A stretch of DNA of 8,578 bases from JACZWL01 sp046756445. GTDB lineage: Bacteria > Pseudomonadota > Gammaproteobacteria > Steroidobacterales > Woeseiaceae. Positions 1-6,260 of the stretch are shown one piece after another; positions within the stretch are counted from its first letter, which is position 1; the number at the start of each line of letters is the position of its first letter. The notes beneath the pieces were generated by a model. The model was not told where the DNA came from and made no database searches. It was given only the letters and a program-made list of their open reading frames with translations. Position numbers and translations under genes: made by a program. The stretch covers positions 1 through 8,578 of the forward strand of contig JBHHWI010000120.1 of the NCBI GenBank assembly GCA_046756445.1. Direction: 5' to 3'.

Positions 1-25
1 AAGTTAGGAAAGTTCGCTCCGGCAC
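1..25 (-). CDS. Possible 5' end of a divergent gene (partial, unidentified)
   Basis: On the minus strand a GTG codon at 25-23 is preceded by GGGAGG (36-31), a strong Shine-Dalgarno-like sequence, with 5 nt between them. The frame stays open for eight codons (MPERTFLT) to the window edge. If real, the gene diverges from the acyl-CoA dehydrogenase operon, and the inverted repeat at 35-53 lies between the two starts, the usual layout for a divergently transcribed regulator or pathway gene. Eight residues are far too few to name a family. A competing reading is a plus-strand frame ending in TGA at 61-63, which could be the tail of an upstream gene. Both rest on very little sequence. Confidence 0.28.
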
Positions 26-34
26 CTATACCTC

Positions 35-53
35 CCGAATGGTATTCATTCGG
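35..53. promoter_or_regulatory. Perfect inverted repeat, candidate operator ahead of the operon
   Basis: CCGAATG-GTATT-CATTCGG has perfect 7-bp arms around a 5-bp spacer and ends 47 bp before the ATG of the acyl-CoA dehydrogenase gene. Size and symmetry suit a dimeric helix-turn-helix repressor site (TetR, MerR or GntR type), the regulator classes that commonly control acyl-CoA catabolic operons. I do not recognise the sequence as a named motif. A weak -35/-10 pair (TTAGGA 4-9, 17 bp, TATACC 27-32) would put the repeat over the transcription start, but that promoter is too poor to annotate. The repeat is seen directly; its role as an operator is inferred. Confidence 0.4.
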
Positions 54-100
54 CGGACCGTGATACGCATGATTGAGTCTCCCATACGAGGCTTTGTGAC

Positions 101-1258
101 ATGTTTGACTTTGATTTTGGGCTCGGGGAAGAGGTTGATCTTCTGCGCGAGTCAGTACAGGCATTTGCCGCCGATCGCATAGCGCCGCGTGCGGAGAAAA
201 TCGATTCCACCAACGAGTTCCCGAGAGATCTGTGGCCGGAGCTCGGTGAGCTGGGATTGCTGGGCATCACCGTTGAAGAAGAATTCGGCGGTGCCGGGCT
301 CGGCTATCTCGCTCACGTCGTTGCGATGGAGGAGATCAGCCGAGCATCTGCCTCCGTAGGGCTGTCATACGGCGCGCACTCCAATCTTTGTGTCAATCAG
401 ATTCGGCGCTGGGGCAACGACCAGCAAAAGAAAAAGTATCTACCGAAACTCATATCGGGCGAGCATGTCGGCGCACTCGCGATGAGCGAGGCCGGCGCAG
501 GGTCCGACGTTCTCGGCATGCGAACGAAGGCTGTCAGAAAGGGTGACGGCTACGTCCTGAATGGCAGCAAGATGTGGATCACGAACGGGCCCGAAGCGGA
601 CGTCCTCGTGGTCTACGCGATCACGGACCCGGACGCCGGGAAGAGGGGCGTGAGTGCCTTCGTCGTCGAGCGTGCCTCCGCAGGACTGTCGACGCCACAA
701 AAACTCGACAAACTCGGCATGCGCGGCTCTGATACCAGCGAAGTATTGTTCGAAGACTGTTACGTTCCGGAAAGCAACCTGCTGGCCACGCCGGGCAAAG
801 GCGCCGCCATTCTGATGAGCGGACTGGACTATGAACGCCTCGTTCTCGCGGCCGGGCCCCTCGGCATCATGCGGGCTTGCTTTGATCTCGTAATGCCGTA
901 CGTGCATGATCGGAAGCAGTTCGGTCAGGCCATCGGGACTTTTCAGCTGATGCAGGGGAAGATCGCCGACATGTACACGGGGATGAATTCATCGCGAGCG
1001 TATGTCTATGCCGTGGCCCGGGCGTGCGACCGCGAGCAAACGACCCGATTCGATGCCGCCGGCTGTATTCTCTATGCCGCGGAGAGGGCTACCTGGATGG
1101 CCGGCCAGGCCATTCAGGCGCTCGGCGGCATGGGCTACATTAATGAGTATCCGGCCGGTCGCCTTCTTCGGGATGCGAAGCTGTATGAAATCGGTGCCGG
1201 AACGAGCGAGATACGTCGAATGCTGATCGGCCGCGAGCTGTACAACGCGACGGGCTGA
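101..1258 (+). CDS. liuA: Isovaleryl-CoA dehydrogenase-like acyl-CoA dehydrogenase
   Basis: FAD-dependent acyl-CoA dehydrogenase of 385 residues, the normal full length. It should oxidise isovaleryl-CoA or a similar short branched acyl-CoA at C2-C3, passing electrons to ETF. Acyl-CoA dehydrogenase signature 1 is GALAMSEAGAGSD at 124-136; signature 2 spans about 336-359 (QALGGMGYINEY...). Two features point to the isovaleryl subgroup: the catalytic base Glu lies in the helix motif GLDYERLVLA (E245), as in human IVD E254, and the position that holds the base in medium-chain enzymes is Ala366 (YEIGAGTSE), also as in IVD. The start is supported by GAGG at 88-91, 9 nt upstream. It is first in a four-gene operon, 4 bp before the carboxyltransferase gene. 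Citronellyl-CoA dehydrogenase (AtuD) is a related alternative, but the partner carboxyltransferase reads as 3-methylcrotonyl type. Family assignment is firm; exact substrate is inferred. Confidence 0.9.
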   Translation: MFDFDFGLGEEVDLLRESVQAFAADRIAPRAEKIDSTNEFPRDLWPELGELGLLGITVEEEFGGAGLGYLAHVVAMEEISRASASVGLSYGAHSNLCVNQIRRWGNDQQKKKYLPKLISGEHVGALAMSEAGAGSDVLGMRTKAVRKGDGYVLNGSKMWITNGPEADVLVVYAITDPDAGKRGVSAFVVERASAGLSTPQKLDKLGMRGSDTSEVLFEDCYVPESNLLATPGKGAAILMSGLDYERLVLAAGPLGIMRACFDLVMPYVHDRKQFGQAIGTFQLMQGKIADMYTGMNSSRAYVYAVARACDREQTTRFDAAGCILYAAERATWMAGQAIQALGGMGYINEYPAGRLLRDAKLYEIGAGTSEIRRMLIGRELYNATG

Positions 1259-1262
1259 CGTA

Positions 1263-2873
1263 ATGCCTAGGATCAACAGCAACGTCAAAACGAACTCGGA
1301 GAGCTTTGCCAGGAACGAAGCCGCCAATCGCCACCTGGCAGACGACCTGAAACACGTCGTCGAAAAAATTTCTCACGGTGGGGGCAAGAGGGCGAGGGAC
1401 AAGCACCTCGCGCGCGGCAAGCTTCTCCCCAGGGACCGTGTCCGGAAACTCGTCGATCATGCCGCGCCATTTTTGGAAATCGGACAACTGGCGGCCTACG
1501 GTCTGTATGACAACGAGGTGCCTTCGGCCGGCATCATCGCCGGGATCGCACAGGTCAGCGGCACCGACTGTATGATCGTCGCCAACGATGCGACCGTCAA
1601 AGGGGGTACGTACTATCCGATCACGGTCAAGAAGCACCTGCGTGCACAGGAGATCGCAGAACACAACGGATTGCCGTGCATCTATCTCGTCGATTCCGGC
1701 GGAGCATATCTGCCGAAGCAGGATGAGGTATTCCCCGACCGAGACCACTTCGGGCGTATCTTCTACAACCAGGCGCGGCTATCGGCACTCGGCATCCCGC
1801 AGATAGCAGCAGTTCTCGGATCGTGCACGGCTGGAGGCGCGTATGTTCCGGCGATGTGCGACGAGGCCGTGATCGTCAAGGATCAGGGCACGATCTTTCT
1901 CGGCGGCCCGCCGCTCGTCAAGGCTGCAACCGGAGAGGTTGTCGATGCCGAGTCGCTTGGCGGGGGCGAAGTTCACTCGAGAATTTCCGGCGTCACAGAC
2001 TATCTTGCTGACGATGACGGCCACGCACTCGAGATCGTCCGGGACATCGTTTCCCGCATAAACCGGCAAAAAGAAACTGGTGTCGAGATTCGTGAACCGG
2101 TTGAACCCGCTTACCCGGCCGAGCAGCTCTACGGCATCGTGTCGCCGGATTACCGGTTCTCTTATGATGTACGCGAAGTCATCGCCCGAATCGTCGACGG
2201 CTCCGAGTTTCAGGAATTCAAAGCGCTGTTCGGGGCGACGCTGGTGTGCGGATACGCGCATATCTATGGTTATCCGGTCGGCATCCTTGCGAACAACGGC
2301 ATTCTTTTTTCCGAGTCGGCGCAGAAAGGCGCGCATTTCATACAATTGTGTAACCGCCGCGGAATCCCCGTCATCTTCCTGCAAAATATCACCGGATTCA
2401 TGGTCGGCAAAAAATTCGAACATGGCGGCATCGCCAAAGACGGGGCCAAGATGGTTAATGCCGTGGCCACCGCATCGATCCCCAAATTCACGGTCATCAT
2501 CGGCGGTTCATTCGGCGCCGGCAATTACGCGATGTGCGGCCGGGCATACGGTCCGAGAATGCTGTGGATGTGGCCGAATGCACGCATTTCCGTTATGGGC
2601 GGCGAACAGGCATCATTGGTTCTATCGACAGTCAAGCGGGACGGCCTGGAAGCCAGGGGCGAGGCCTGGCCCGAAAAAGAACAAAAAGACTTCGAGAACG
2701 AAATTCGTGATCAATATGAGACCCAGGGGCATCCATACTACGCGACGGCGAGGCTTTGGGATGACGGCGTCATCGATCCGGTCGATACCCGAAAGGTTCT
2801 CGGCCAGTCGATCTCGGCGTCAATGAATCGCCTGCGGGACGCGGAATCTCCCTACGGTATCTTTCGAATGTAG
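1263..2873 (+). CDS. liuB: 3-methylcrotonyl-CoA carboxylase-type carboxyltransferase (beta) subunit
   Basis: Beta subunit (536 aa, standard length) of a biotin-dependent acyl-CoA carboxylase. It moves the carboxyl group from carboxybiotin to the gamma carbon of 3-methylcrotonyl-CoA, giving 3-methylglutaconyl-CoA in leucine degradation. The N-terminal carboxyltransferase half has HFGRIFYNQ (162-170) and the oxyanion-hole loop GSCTAGGAYVP (186-196). The C-terminal half has NITGFMVG (375-382), GIAKDGAKMV (389-398) and the second loop GGSFGAGNY (414-422). The C-terminus ends in GIFRM, as in human MCCB. Against MCC beta sequences as I recall them, NYGMCGRAY reads NYAMCGRAY here (A423). There is no biotin carboxylase or BCCP subunit in this window, so the alpha partner must be encoded elsewhere. 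It starts 4 bp after the previous stop with a weak ribosome site, which suggests translational coupling. Geranyl-CoA carboxylase beta (AtuC) was considered; the wording fits MCC better. Confidence 0.92.
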   Translation: MPRINSNVKTNSESFARNEAANRHLADDLKHVVEKISHGGGKRARDKHLARGKLLPRDRVRKLVDHAAPFLEIGQLAAYGLYDNEVPSAGIIAGIAQVSGTDCMIVANDATVKGGTYYPITVKKHLRAQEIAEHNGLPCIYLVDSGGAYLPKQDEVFPDRDHFGRIFYNQARLSALGIPQIAAVLGSCTAGGAYVPAMCDEAVIVKDQGTIFLGGPPLVKAATGEVVDAESLGGGEVHSRISGVTDYLADDDGHALEIVRDIVSRINRQKETGVEIREPVEPAYPAEQLYGIVSPDYRFSYDVREVIARIVDGSEFQEFKALFGATLVCGYAHIYGYPVGILANNGILFSESAQKGAHFIQLCNRRGIPVIFLQNITGFMVGKKFEHGGIAKDGAKMVNAVATASIPKFTVIIGGSFGAGNYAMCGRAYGPRMLWMWPNARISVMGGEQASLVLSTVKRDGLEARGEAWPEKEQKDFENEIRDQYETQGHPYYATARLWDDGVIDPVDTRKVLGQSISASMNRLRDAESPYGIFRM

Positions 2874-2884
2874 GACCACAACAG

Positions 2885-3706
2885 ATGAGCAACCTCAAGG
2901 ACCGGACCTTATTTGTCACCGGCGGCAGCCGTGGTATCGGCTTGGCCATCGCCAGGCGGGCGGCGGCGGACGGCGCGAATATCATCATAGCGGCAAAAAC
3001 ATCCGAGCCGCACCCGAAACTGCCGGGCACGATTCATACGGCTGCCGAAGAAATAGAAGCGGCCGGCGGGCAAGCGCTGCCATTGGTCTGCGATATTCGG
3101 TCGGAGAGCCAGGTCGTCGAGTCGGTCGAGAAGGGCGCCGAACATTTCGGCGGGATCGACATCTGCGTAAACAATGCGAGCGCGATCTCGCTGACGCCGA
3201 CGCCGGAAACCCGGATGAAACGGTTCGACCTGATGCATCAGATCAATACGCGTGGAACATTTCTCGTCTCAAAAACCTGCATACCGCATCTCCTGAAGTC
3301 CGAAAACCCGCACATTCTCAATCTTGCGCCACCGTTGAGCATGGAGGAGCGGTGGTTCGCGCCTCATGTTGCGTACACAATGGCAAAGTTCGGCATGAGC
3401 ATGTGTGTCCTCGGGATGGCTGGCGAATTCCGCGGGCAGGGCATAGCCGTCAATGCGCTGTGGCCCCGTACGACCATCGCAACGGCTGCGGTTCAGAACC
3501 TGCTCGGCGGCGACGAGCTGACCCGGCGCTCGCGGAAACCGGAGATAATGGGCGACGCCGCGCACGCCATTCTCACCAAACCGAGCCGCGAGTTCACCGG
3601 CAATTTCTGCATCGACGACGAGATCCTCGCGAGCGTTGGCGTCACGGATCTTTCGGACTATGCGGTTGACCCGACCGCCGAACTGGCGCCGGATTTCTTT
3701 GTGTAG
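2885..3706 (+). CDS. HSDL2-like short-chain dehydrogenase/reductase
   Basis: NAD(P)-dependent SDR of 273 aa, resembling the dehydrogenase domain of human HSDL2 without its SCP2 tail. Visible motifs are the nucleotide-binding TGGSRGIG (12-19), the strand motif NNASAI (96-101), the active-site YTMAK (Y164, K168), NALWPRT (190-196), and the HSDL2-type C-terminal region with TDLSDYAVDP (254-263) and a terminal DFFV. In HSDL2 the segment before the active-site Tyr reads NISPPL; here it is NLAPPL, so the expected catalytic Ser is Ala148, and Ser152 is the nearest alternative. AGGA at 2872-2875 overlaps the upstream stop codon and sits 9 nt from the ATG. It lies between the carboxyltransferase and kinase genes, so it probably oxidises or reduces a hydroxy- or ketoacyl-CoA intermediate. 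The substrate is unknown. SDRs also occur beside LvaA-type kinases (LvaD) and in terpene-utilisation (atu) clusters. Confidence 0.88.
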   Translation: MSNLKDRTLFVTGGSRGIGLAIARRAAADGANIIIAAKTSEPHPKLPGTIHTAAEEIEAAGGQALPLVCDIRSESQVVESVEKGAEHFGGIDICVNNASAISLTPTPETRMKRFDLMHQINTRGTFLVSKTCIPHLLKSENPHILNLAPPLSMEERWFAPHVAYTMAKFGMSMCVLGMAGEFRGQGIAVNALWPRTTIATAAVQNLLGGDELTRRSRKPEIMGDAAHAILTKPSREFTGNFCIDDEILASVGVTDLSDYAVDPTAELAPDFFV

Positions 3707-3712
3707 CATCGG

Positions 3713-4789
3713 ATGGGGTCGCGCCAGGAGCAGTTTTCCGGTACCCGCGACGTTCGTGATGCCCATCGATTCGATACCGGCCGGCTCGAAGAGTACATGC
3801 TGTCCCATGTCGAAGGCTTTCACGGACCGCTGACGGTTCAACAGTTCAAGGGCGGCCAGTCCAATCCGACCTACCTGCTCGGGTCGTCGTCAGGCAAATA
3901 CGTCATGCGGCGAAAGCCGCCGGGCCGGCTCCTGAAGTCGGCGCACGCTGTGGATCGCGAGTTCAGGGTTATCAGCGCCCTGTACGCAGCAGACTTTCCG
4001 GTGCCACGGCCGTATGTGCTCTGCAAGGACGAGGATGTCGTCGGGACCATGTTTTTCATCATGGAATTCGTGGAGGGCCGCATTATCTGGGAGCTCGATT
4101 TGCCGGGAAGCGACCCAGAAGAGCGAGCCGCGATTTACGAGAACGTCGGCCAGACGATCGCAAAGCTTCACAGCTTCGATCACGTAAAGATCGGGCTGGC
4201 TGATTACGGCAAGCCGGGAAATTATTTCGCGCGCCAGATTTCCCGCTGGTCCAAGCAGTTTCTTGCCTCGGAAACAGAAAAATGCGAGGACATGGACCGG
4301 CTGATCGCCTGGTTGCCCGACAACATTCCCGACGACGAGTCGGCCAGCGTCGTTCACGGCGATTATCGATTGGATAACCTGATTATCCACCCGACAGAGG
4401 CCCGCATTCTGGCCGTCCTGGACTGGGAACTGTCGACAATCGGACATCCACTGGGCGATTTCACATACCACCTCATGGCATGGCAAATGCCGGAAATCGG
4501 CATCGGATCGAGCGGACTGCTCGGCAAGGACCTCCAGGCCCTCGGTATTCCCGGCGAACAGGAATATGTGGATGCGTACTGCGCGCGTACCGGCCGCTCG
4601 GGTGGAATTCCGAACCGGGATTTCTATTCTGCGTACAATTTCTTCCGCCTGGCCGCGATCCTGCAGGGCATCGCGGGGCGTGTCCGCGACGGGACGGCCG
4701 CGAGCGCGCACGCAGAACGGGCAGGGAATGCCGTTGCTCCGCTTGCCGGGATCGGCTGGTCGTATGCGCAGAGAGCCGGCGCGACCTAG
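3713..4789 (+). CDS. ACAD10/11- and LvaA-like phosphotransferase (APH-fold kinase)
   Basis: A 358-aa protein with the aminoglycoside-phosphotransferase/choline-kinase fold, closest in wording to the N-terminal kinase domain of ACAD10/ACAD11 and to bacterial LvaA. N-lobe motifs are GGQSNPTYLL (47-56), RRKPPGRLLKSAHAVDREF (66-84) and MEFVEG (117-122). The catalytic loop is HGDYRLDN (215-222; Asp217 the base, Asn222 a metal ligand), and the metal-binding DFG equivalent is LDWE (236-239). All key catalytic residues are present. Characterised relatives phosphorylate the 4-hydroxyl of 4-hydroxyacyl-CoAs so that it can be eliminated or isomerised; antibiotic resistance is unlikely. It is last in the operon, 6 bp after the SDR. 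No good Shine-Dalgarno precedes the ATG, which suggests coupled translation. The acyl-CoA substrate is inferred from family and context. Confidence 0.87.
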   Translation: MGSRQEQFSGTRDVRDAHRFDTGRLEEYMLSHVEGFHGPLTVQQFKGGQSNPTYLLGSSSGKYVMRRKPPGRLLKSAHAVDREFRVISALYAADFPVPRPYVLCKDEDVVGTMFFIMEFVEGRIIWELDLPGSDPEERAAIYENVGQTIAKLHSFDHVKIGLADYGKPGNYFARQISRWSKQFLASETEKCEDMDRLIAWLPDNIPDDESASVVHGDYRLDNLIIHPTEARILAVLDWELSTIGHPLGDFTYHLMAWQMPEIGIGSSGLLGKDLQALGIPGEQEYVDAYCARTGRSGGIPNRDFYSAYNFFRLAAILQGIAGRVRDGTAASAHAERAGNAVAPLAGIGWSYAQRAGAT

Positions 4790-4836
4790 CACCGAGGCAT
4801 TCACGACGGCGCGGGCGGCTTCGCGGGATCTTCTGG

Positions 4837-5310
4837 CTATGCAGAACGGATAAGCGATCGAGCCAGGATGACGGCGGCCTCGAGGCCGTCATAGTAGCCG
4901 CCGACCTGACCGATAAAGCGGTAGCCGAGCTGTCGGTAAAACCGCCGCGCGCCGAGGTTTGATGCACGAACCTCGAGTCTGATCTGCCGGATACCAGCCG
5001 TGCGGCAGGACTTTTCCAGCCATTGCATCAACAATCGGCCGATTCCCTGGCGACGAAATTCGGGCTGCACTGCCAGCAGGAACAGATGCGCGTGAATGTC
5101 GCCGAATCGCATGATCGCGAAGCCTTCAGTCACGCCGCCGATGCTGGCCACCAGAACCATCGTTTCCCTGTCCCTGATCTGTCGCCTGACCTTCGCGGGT
5201 GTCCAACGCCAATTGAGGCCGTGCTCTACATGAAGCCGAGACATCGCGGCAATCGTTCTCGCCTCGGAGGGATGCGCTGCCCTGAGCCTGATGTCCAGCT
5301 TCGATTTCAT
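4837..5310 (-). CDS. GNAT family N-acetyltransferase
   Basis: A 157-aa GCN5-related acetyltransferase that should transfer acetyl from acetyl-CoA to an amine. The conserved core is visible: strand beta-4 HLFLLAVQPEF (75-85), the acetyl-CoA pyrophosphate loop RRQGIG (86-91) starting helix alpha-3, strand beta-5 IRLEVRASN (110-118), and the ARRFYRQLGYR motif (121-131) typical of RimI-like members. The start at 5310 (MKSKLDIRLR) is preferred because the family begins close to this first beta strand. An ATG at 5355 would add 15 residues without family character and would run back across the candidate promoter of the neighbouring hydratase gene. It is oriented against the flanking acyl-CoA genes: convergent with the kinase gene (47-bp gap) and divergent from the hydratase gene (86-bp gap). 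The substrate cannot be predicted. Confidence 0.85.
   Translation of the reverse strand: MKSKLDIRLRAAHPSEARTIAAMSRLHVEHGLNWRWTPAKVRRQIRDRETMVLVASIGGVTEGFAIMRFGDIHAHLFLLAVQPEFRRQGIGRLLMQWLEKSCRTAGIRQIRLEVRASNLGARRFYRQLGYRFIGQVGGYYDGLEAAVILARSLIRSA
4868..4892. repeat. Inverted repeat within the 3' end of the acetyltransferase gene
   Basis: Arms ATGACGGC (4868-4875) and GCCGTCAT (4885-4892) are exact reverse complements across a 9-nt loop. The overlapping GGCCTCGAGGCC (4876-4887) is itself a perfect 12-bp palindrome. It lies inside the last 20 codons of the acetyltransferase gene and is not followed by a T-run on either strand, so it is not a normal intrinsic terminator. It may be incidental to the codons for DGLEAAVI. 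Confidence 0.3.
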
Positions 5311-5332
5311 CGCCTGCCAATCGTATGACAAC

Positions 5333-5361
5333 TTGCCGCTCGATAACCACCGCAATAGAAT
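5333..5361 (+). promoter_or_regulatory. Candidate sigma70 promoter for the hydratase gene
   Basis: TTGCCG (5333-5338; 4 of 6 to TTGACA) and TAGAAT (5356-5361; 5 of 6 to TATAAT) are separated by the ideal 17 bp. Transcription would start near 5368, about 29 nt before the hydratase ATG at 5397, in the 86-bp gap after the divergent acetyltransferase start. It suggests the hydratase gene is transcribed on its own, and it argues against the upstream ATG at 5325, which would lie before the promoter. Confidence 0.5.
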
Positions 5362-5396
5362 TCAGCCCCCGATTTTCCGAGACCTGCAATCAAACA

Positions 5397-6251
5397 ATGC
5401 CGCTGGACTACGACAAGCTGATGGGCACGAGGGCGGCCGACCGACCCTCGAGCTATGACGACAGAGACACCATGCTATACGCGCTTTCTGTGGGATTCGG
5501 CGGCGACCCGATGGATGCGAGTGAGTTGCCGTATGTCTACGAGGGCCGCACACTCAAGACGGTGCCAGCCATGGCAAGCACCCTGACCCCGGGTGACTTG
5601 CTGGTGGGCTGTGGCTGGGACTACGACCGCGTGGTGTTCGCCGAACAGCGACTCGAGTTGTATCGGCCGCTGCCGTCGGCCGGCAGGCTGCTGACCGACA
5701 GCCGCGTCGTATCCGCATTCGATCGGGGCCCTGAGCGGGGCGCTCTGGTGGCCGTCGAATCGGAAGTGCGCCTCGAAAAGGACGATACGGCTCTGTTTAG
5801 ATCGAACAGTACCGTGATTGCCCGCGGCGAAGGCGGTTTCGGCGGTCCGACCGGCAAGGGTCCGGCGCCCCACAAGCTCCCTGCGCGTGCCCCCGATTTG
5901 ACCTGCGACGTCAGGACTCGACCGGATCAGGCACTACTCTATCGATTGTGCCGAGACCGGAACCCGCTGCACGCCGATCCCGTCGTGGCGCGGCAGGTCG
6001 GATTCTCAAGACCGATCCTGCACGGCCTGTGTACGTATGGAATTGCCTGCCGGGCGATACTCAAGACCATCTGCGACTACGATTACACACTGATCTCCGG
6101 TCTCGACGCCCGGTTTACTGCACCGGTTATTCCCGGAGATACGATAACGACCGAAATGTGGCAGGACCGCAATGTCGTTTCGTTTCGTTGTGTCGTGAAA
6201 GCAAGGGGCGCCGTCGTCATCAACAATGGCAAATGCACACTGTCTGCCTGA
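5397..6251 (+). CDS. MaoC-like double-hotdog enoyl-CoA hydratase (hydratase 2 type)
   Basis: A 284-aa protein resembling the hydratase-2 domain of peroxisomal multifunctional enzyme type 2, which hydrates trans-2-enoyl-CoAs to (R)-3-hydroxyacyl-CoAs. It starts with the typical MPLDYDKLMG. The N-terminal half (to about 145) is the substrate-accommodating hotdog; the C-terminal half (about 165-284) is the catalytic hotdog with YRLCRDRNPLHADP (182-195). Asp187 and His192 of the catalytic motif are present, but the Gly that normally precedes Asp is Arg186. GFSRPILHGLCTYG (202-215) is the usual motif that follows. The start at 5397 is preferred over ATG 5325 because homologues begin here and a promoter lies between the two. 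The ribosome site is weak. Its neighbour upstream on the same strand is the acyl-CoA operon, from which an antisense acetyltransferase gene separates it. Likely substrates are branched or medium-chain enoyl-CoAs. Confidence 0.88.
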   Translation: MPLDYDKLMGTRAADRPSSYDDRDTMLYALSVGFGGDPMDASELPYVYEGRTLKTVPAMASTLTPGDLLVGCGWDYDRVVFAEQRLELYRPLPSAGRLLTDSRVVSAFDRGPERGALVAVESEVRLEKDDTALFRSNSTVIARGEGGFGGPTGKGPAPHKLPARAPDLTCDVRTRPDQALLYRLCRDRNPLHADPVVARQVGFSRPILHGLCTYGIACRAILKTICDYDYTLISGLDARFTAPVIPGDTITTEMWQDRNVVSFRCVVKARGAVVINNGKCTLSA

Positions 6252-6260
6252 GCACGGCTA

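Noticed and set aside
1..63. Plus-strand frame ending in TGA at 61-63 as the tail of an upstream gene
   Set aside because: Only 20 codons, rich in Pro and Gly, with no recognisable motif; it overlaps the inverted repeat and the minus-strand ribosome-site candidate. It cannot be fully excluded.
1140..2423. Minus-strand open frames of about 200 codons opposite the dehydrogenase and carboxyltransferase genes
   Set aside because: They are antisense to highly conserved proteins and have no recognisable domain or ribosome site.
1263..2873. Geranyl-CoA carboxylase beta subunit (AtuC) and an acyclic-terpene (atu) cluster
   Set aside because: The wording NITGFMVG...GIAKDGAKMV and the GIFRM end match MCC beta subunits, and no other atu-specific gene is visible. 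The Gly/Phe position that separates the two could not be placed with certainty by eye.
3713..4789. Antibiotic (aminoglycoside) resistance kinase
   Set aside because: It shares the fold, but its motifs and operon context match ACAD10/11 and LvaA acyl-CoA kinases; nothing indicates a resistance role.
3890..4804. Long minus-strand open frame (304 codons) opposite the kinase gene
   Set aside because: The plus strand encodes a clear APH-fold kinase with intact catalytic motifs; the antisense frame is a by-product of GC-rich codon use and shows no family motif.
4790..4836. Intrinsic terminator between the convergent kinase and acetyltransferase genes
   Set aside because: Only a 4-bp CGCG stem can be drawn and there is no T-run on either strand.
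5325..5396. Upstream ATG extending the hydratase by 24 residues
   Set aside because: The extension has no family character, lies before the candidate promoter at 5333-5361, and homologues begin at MPLDYDKLMG-like sequence.
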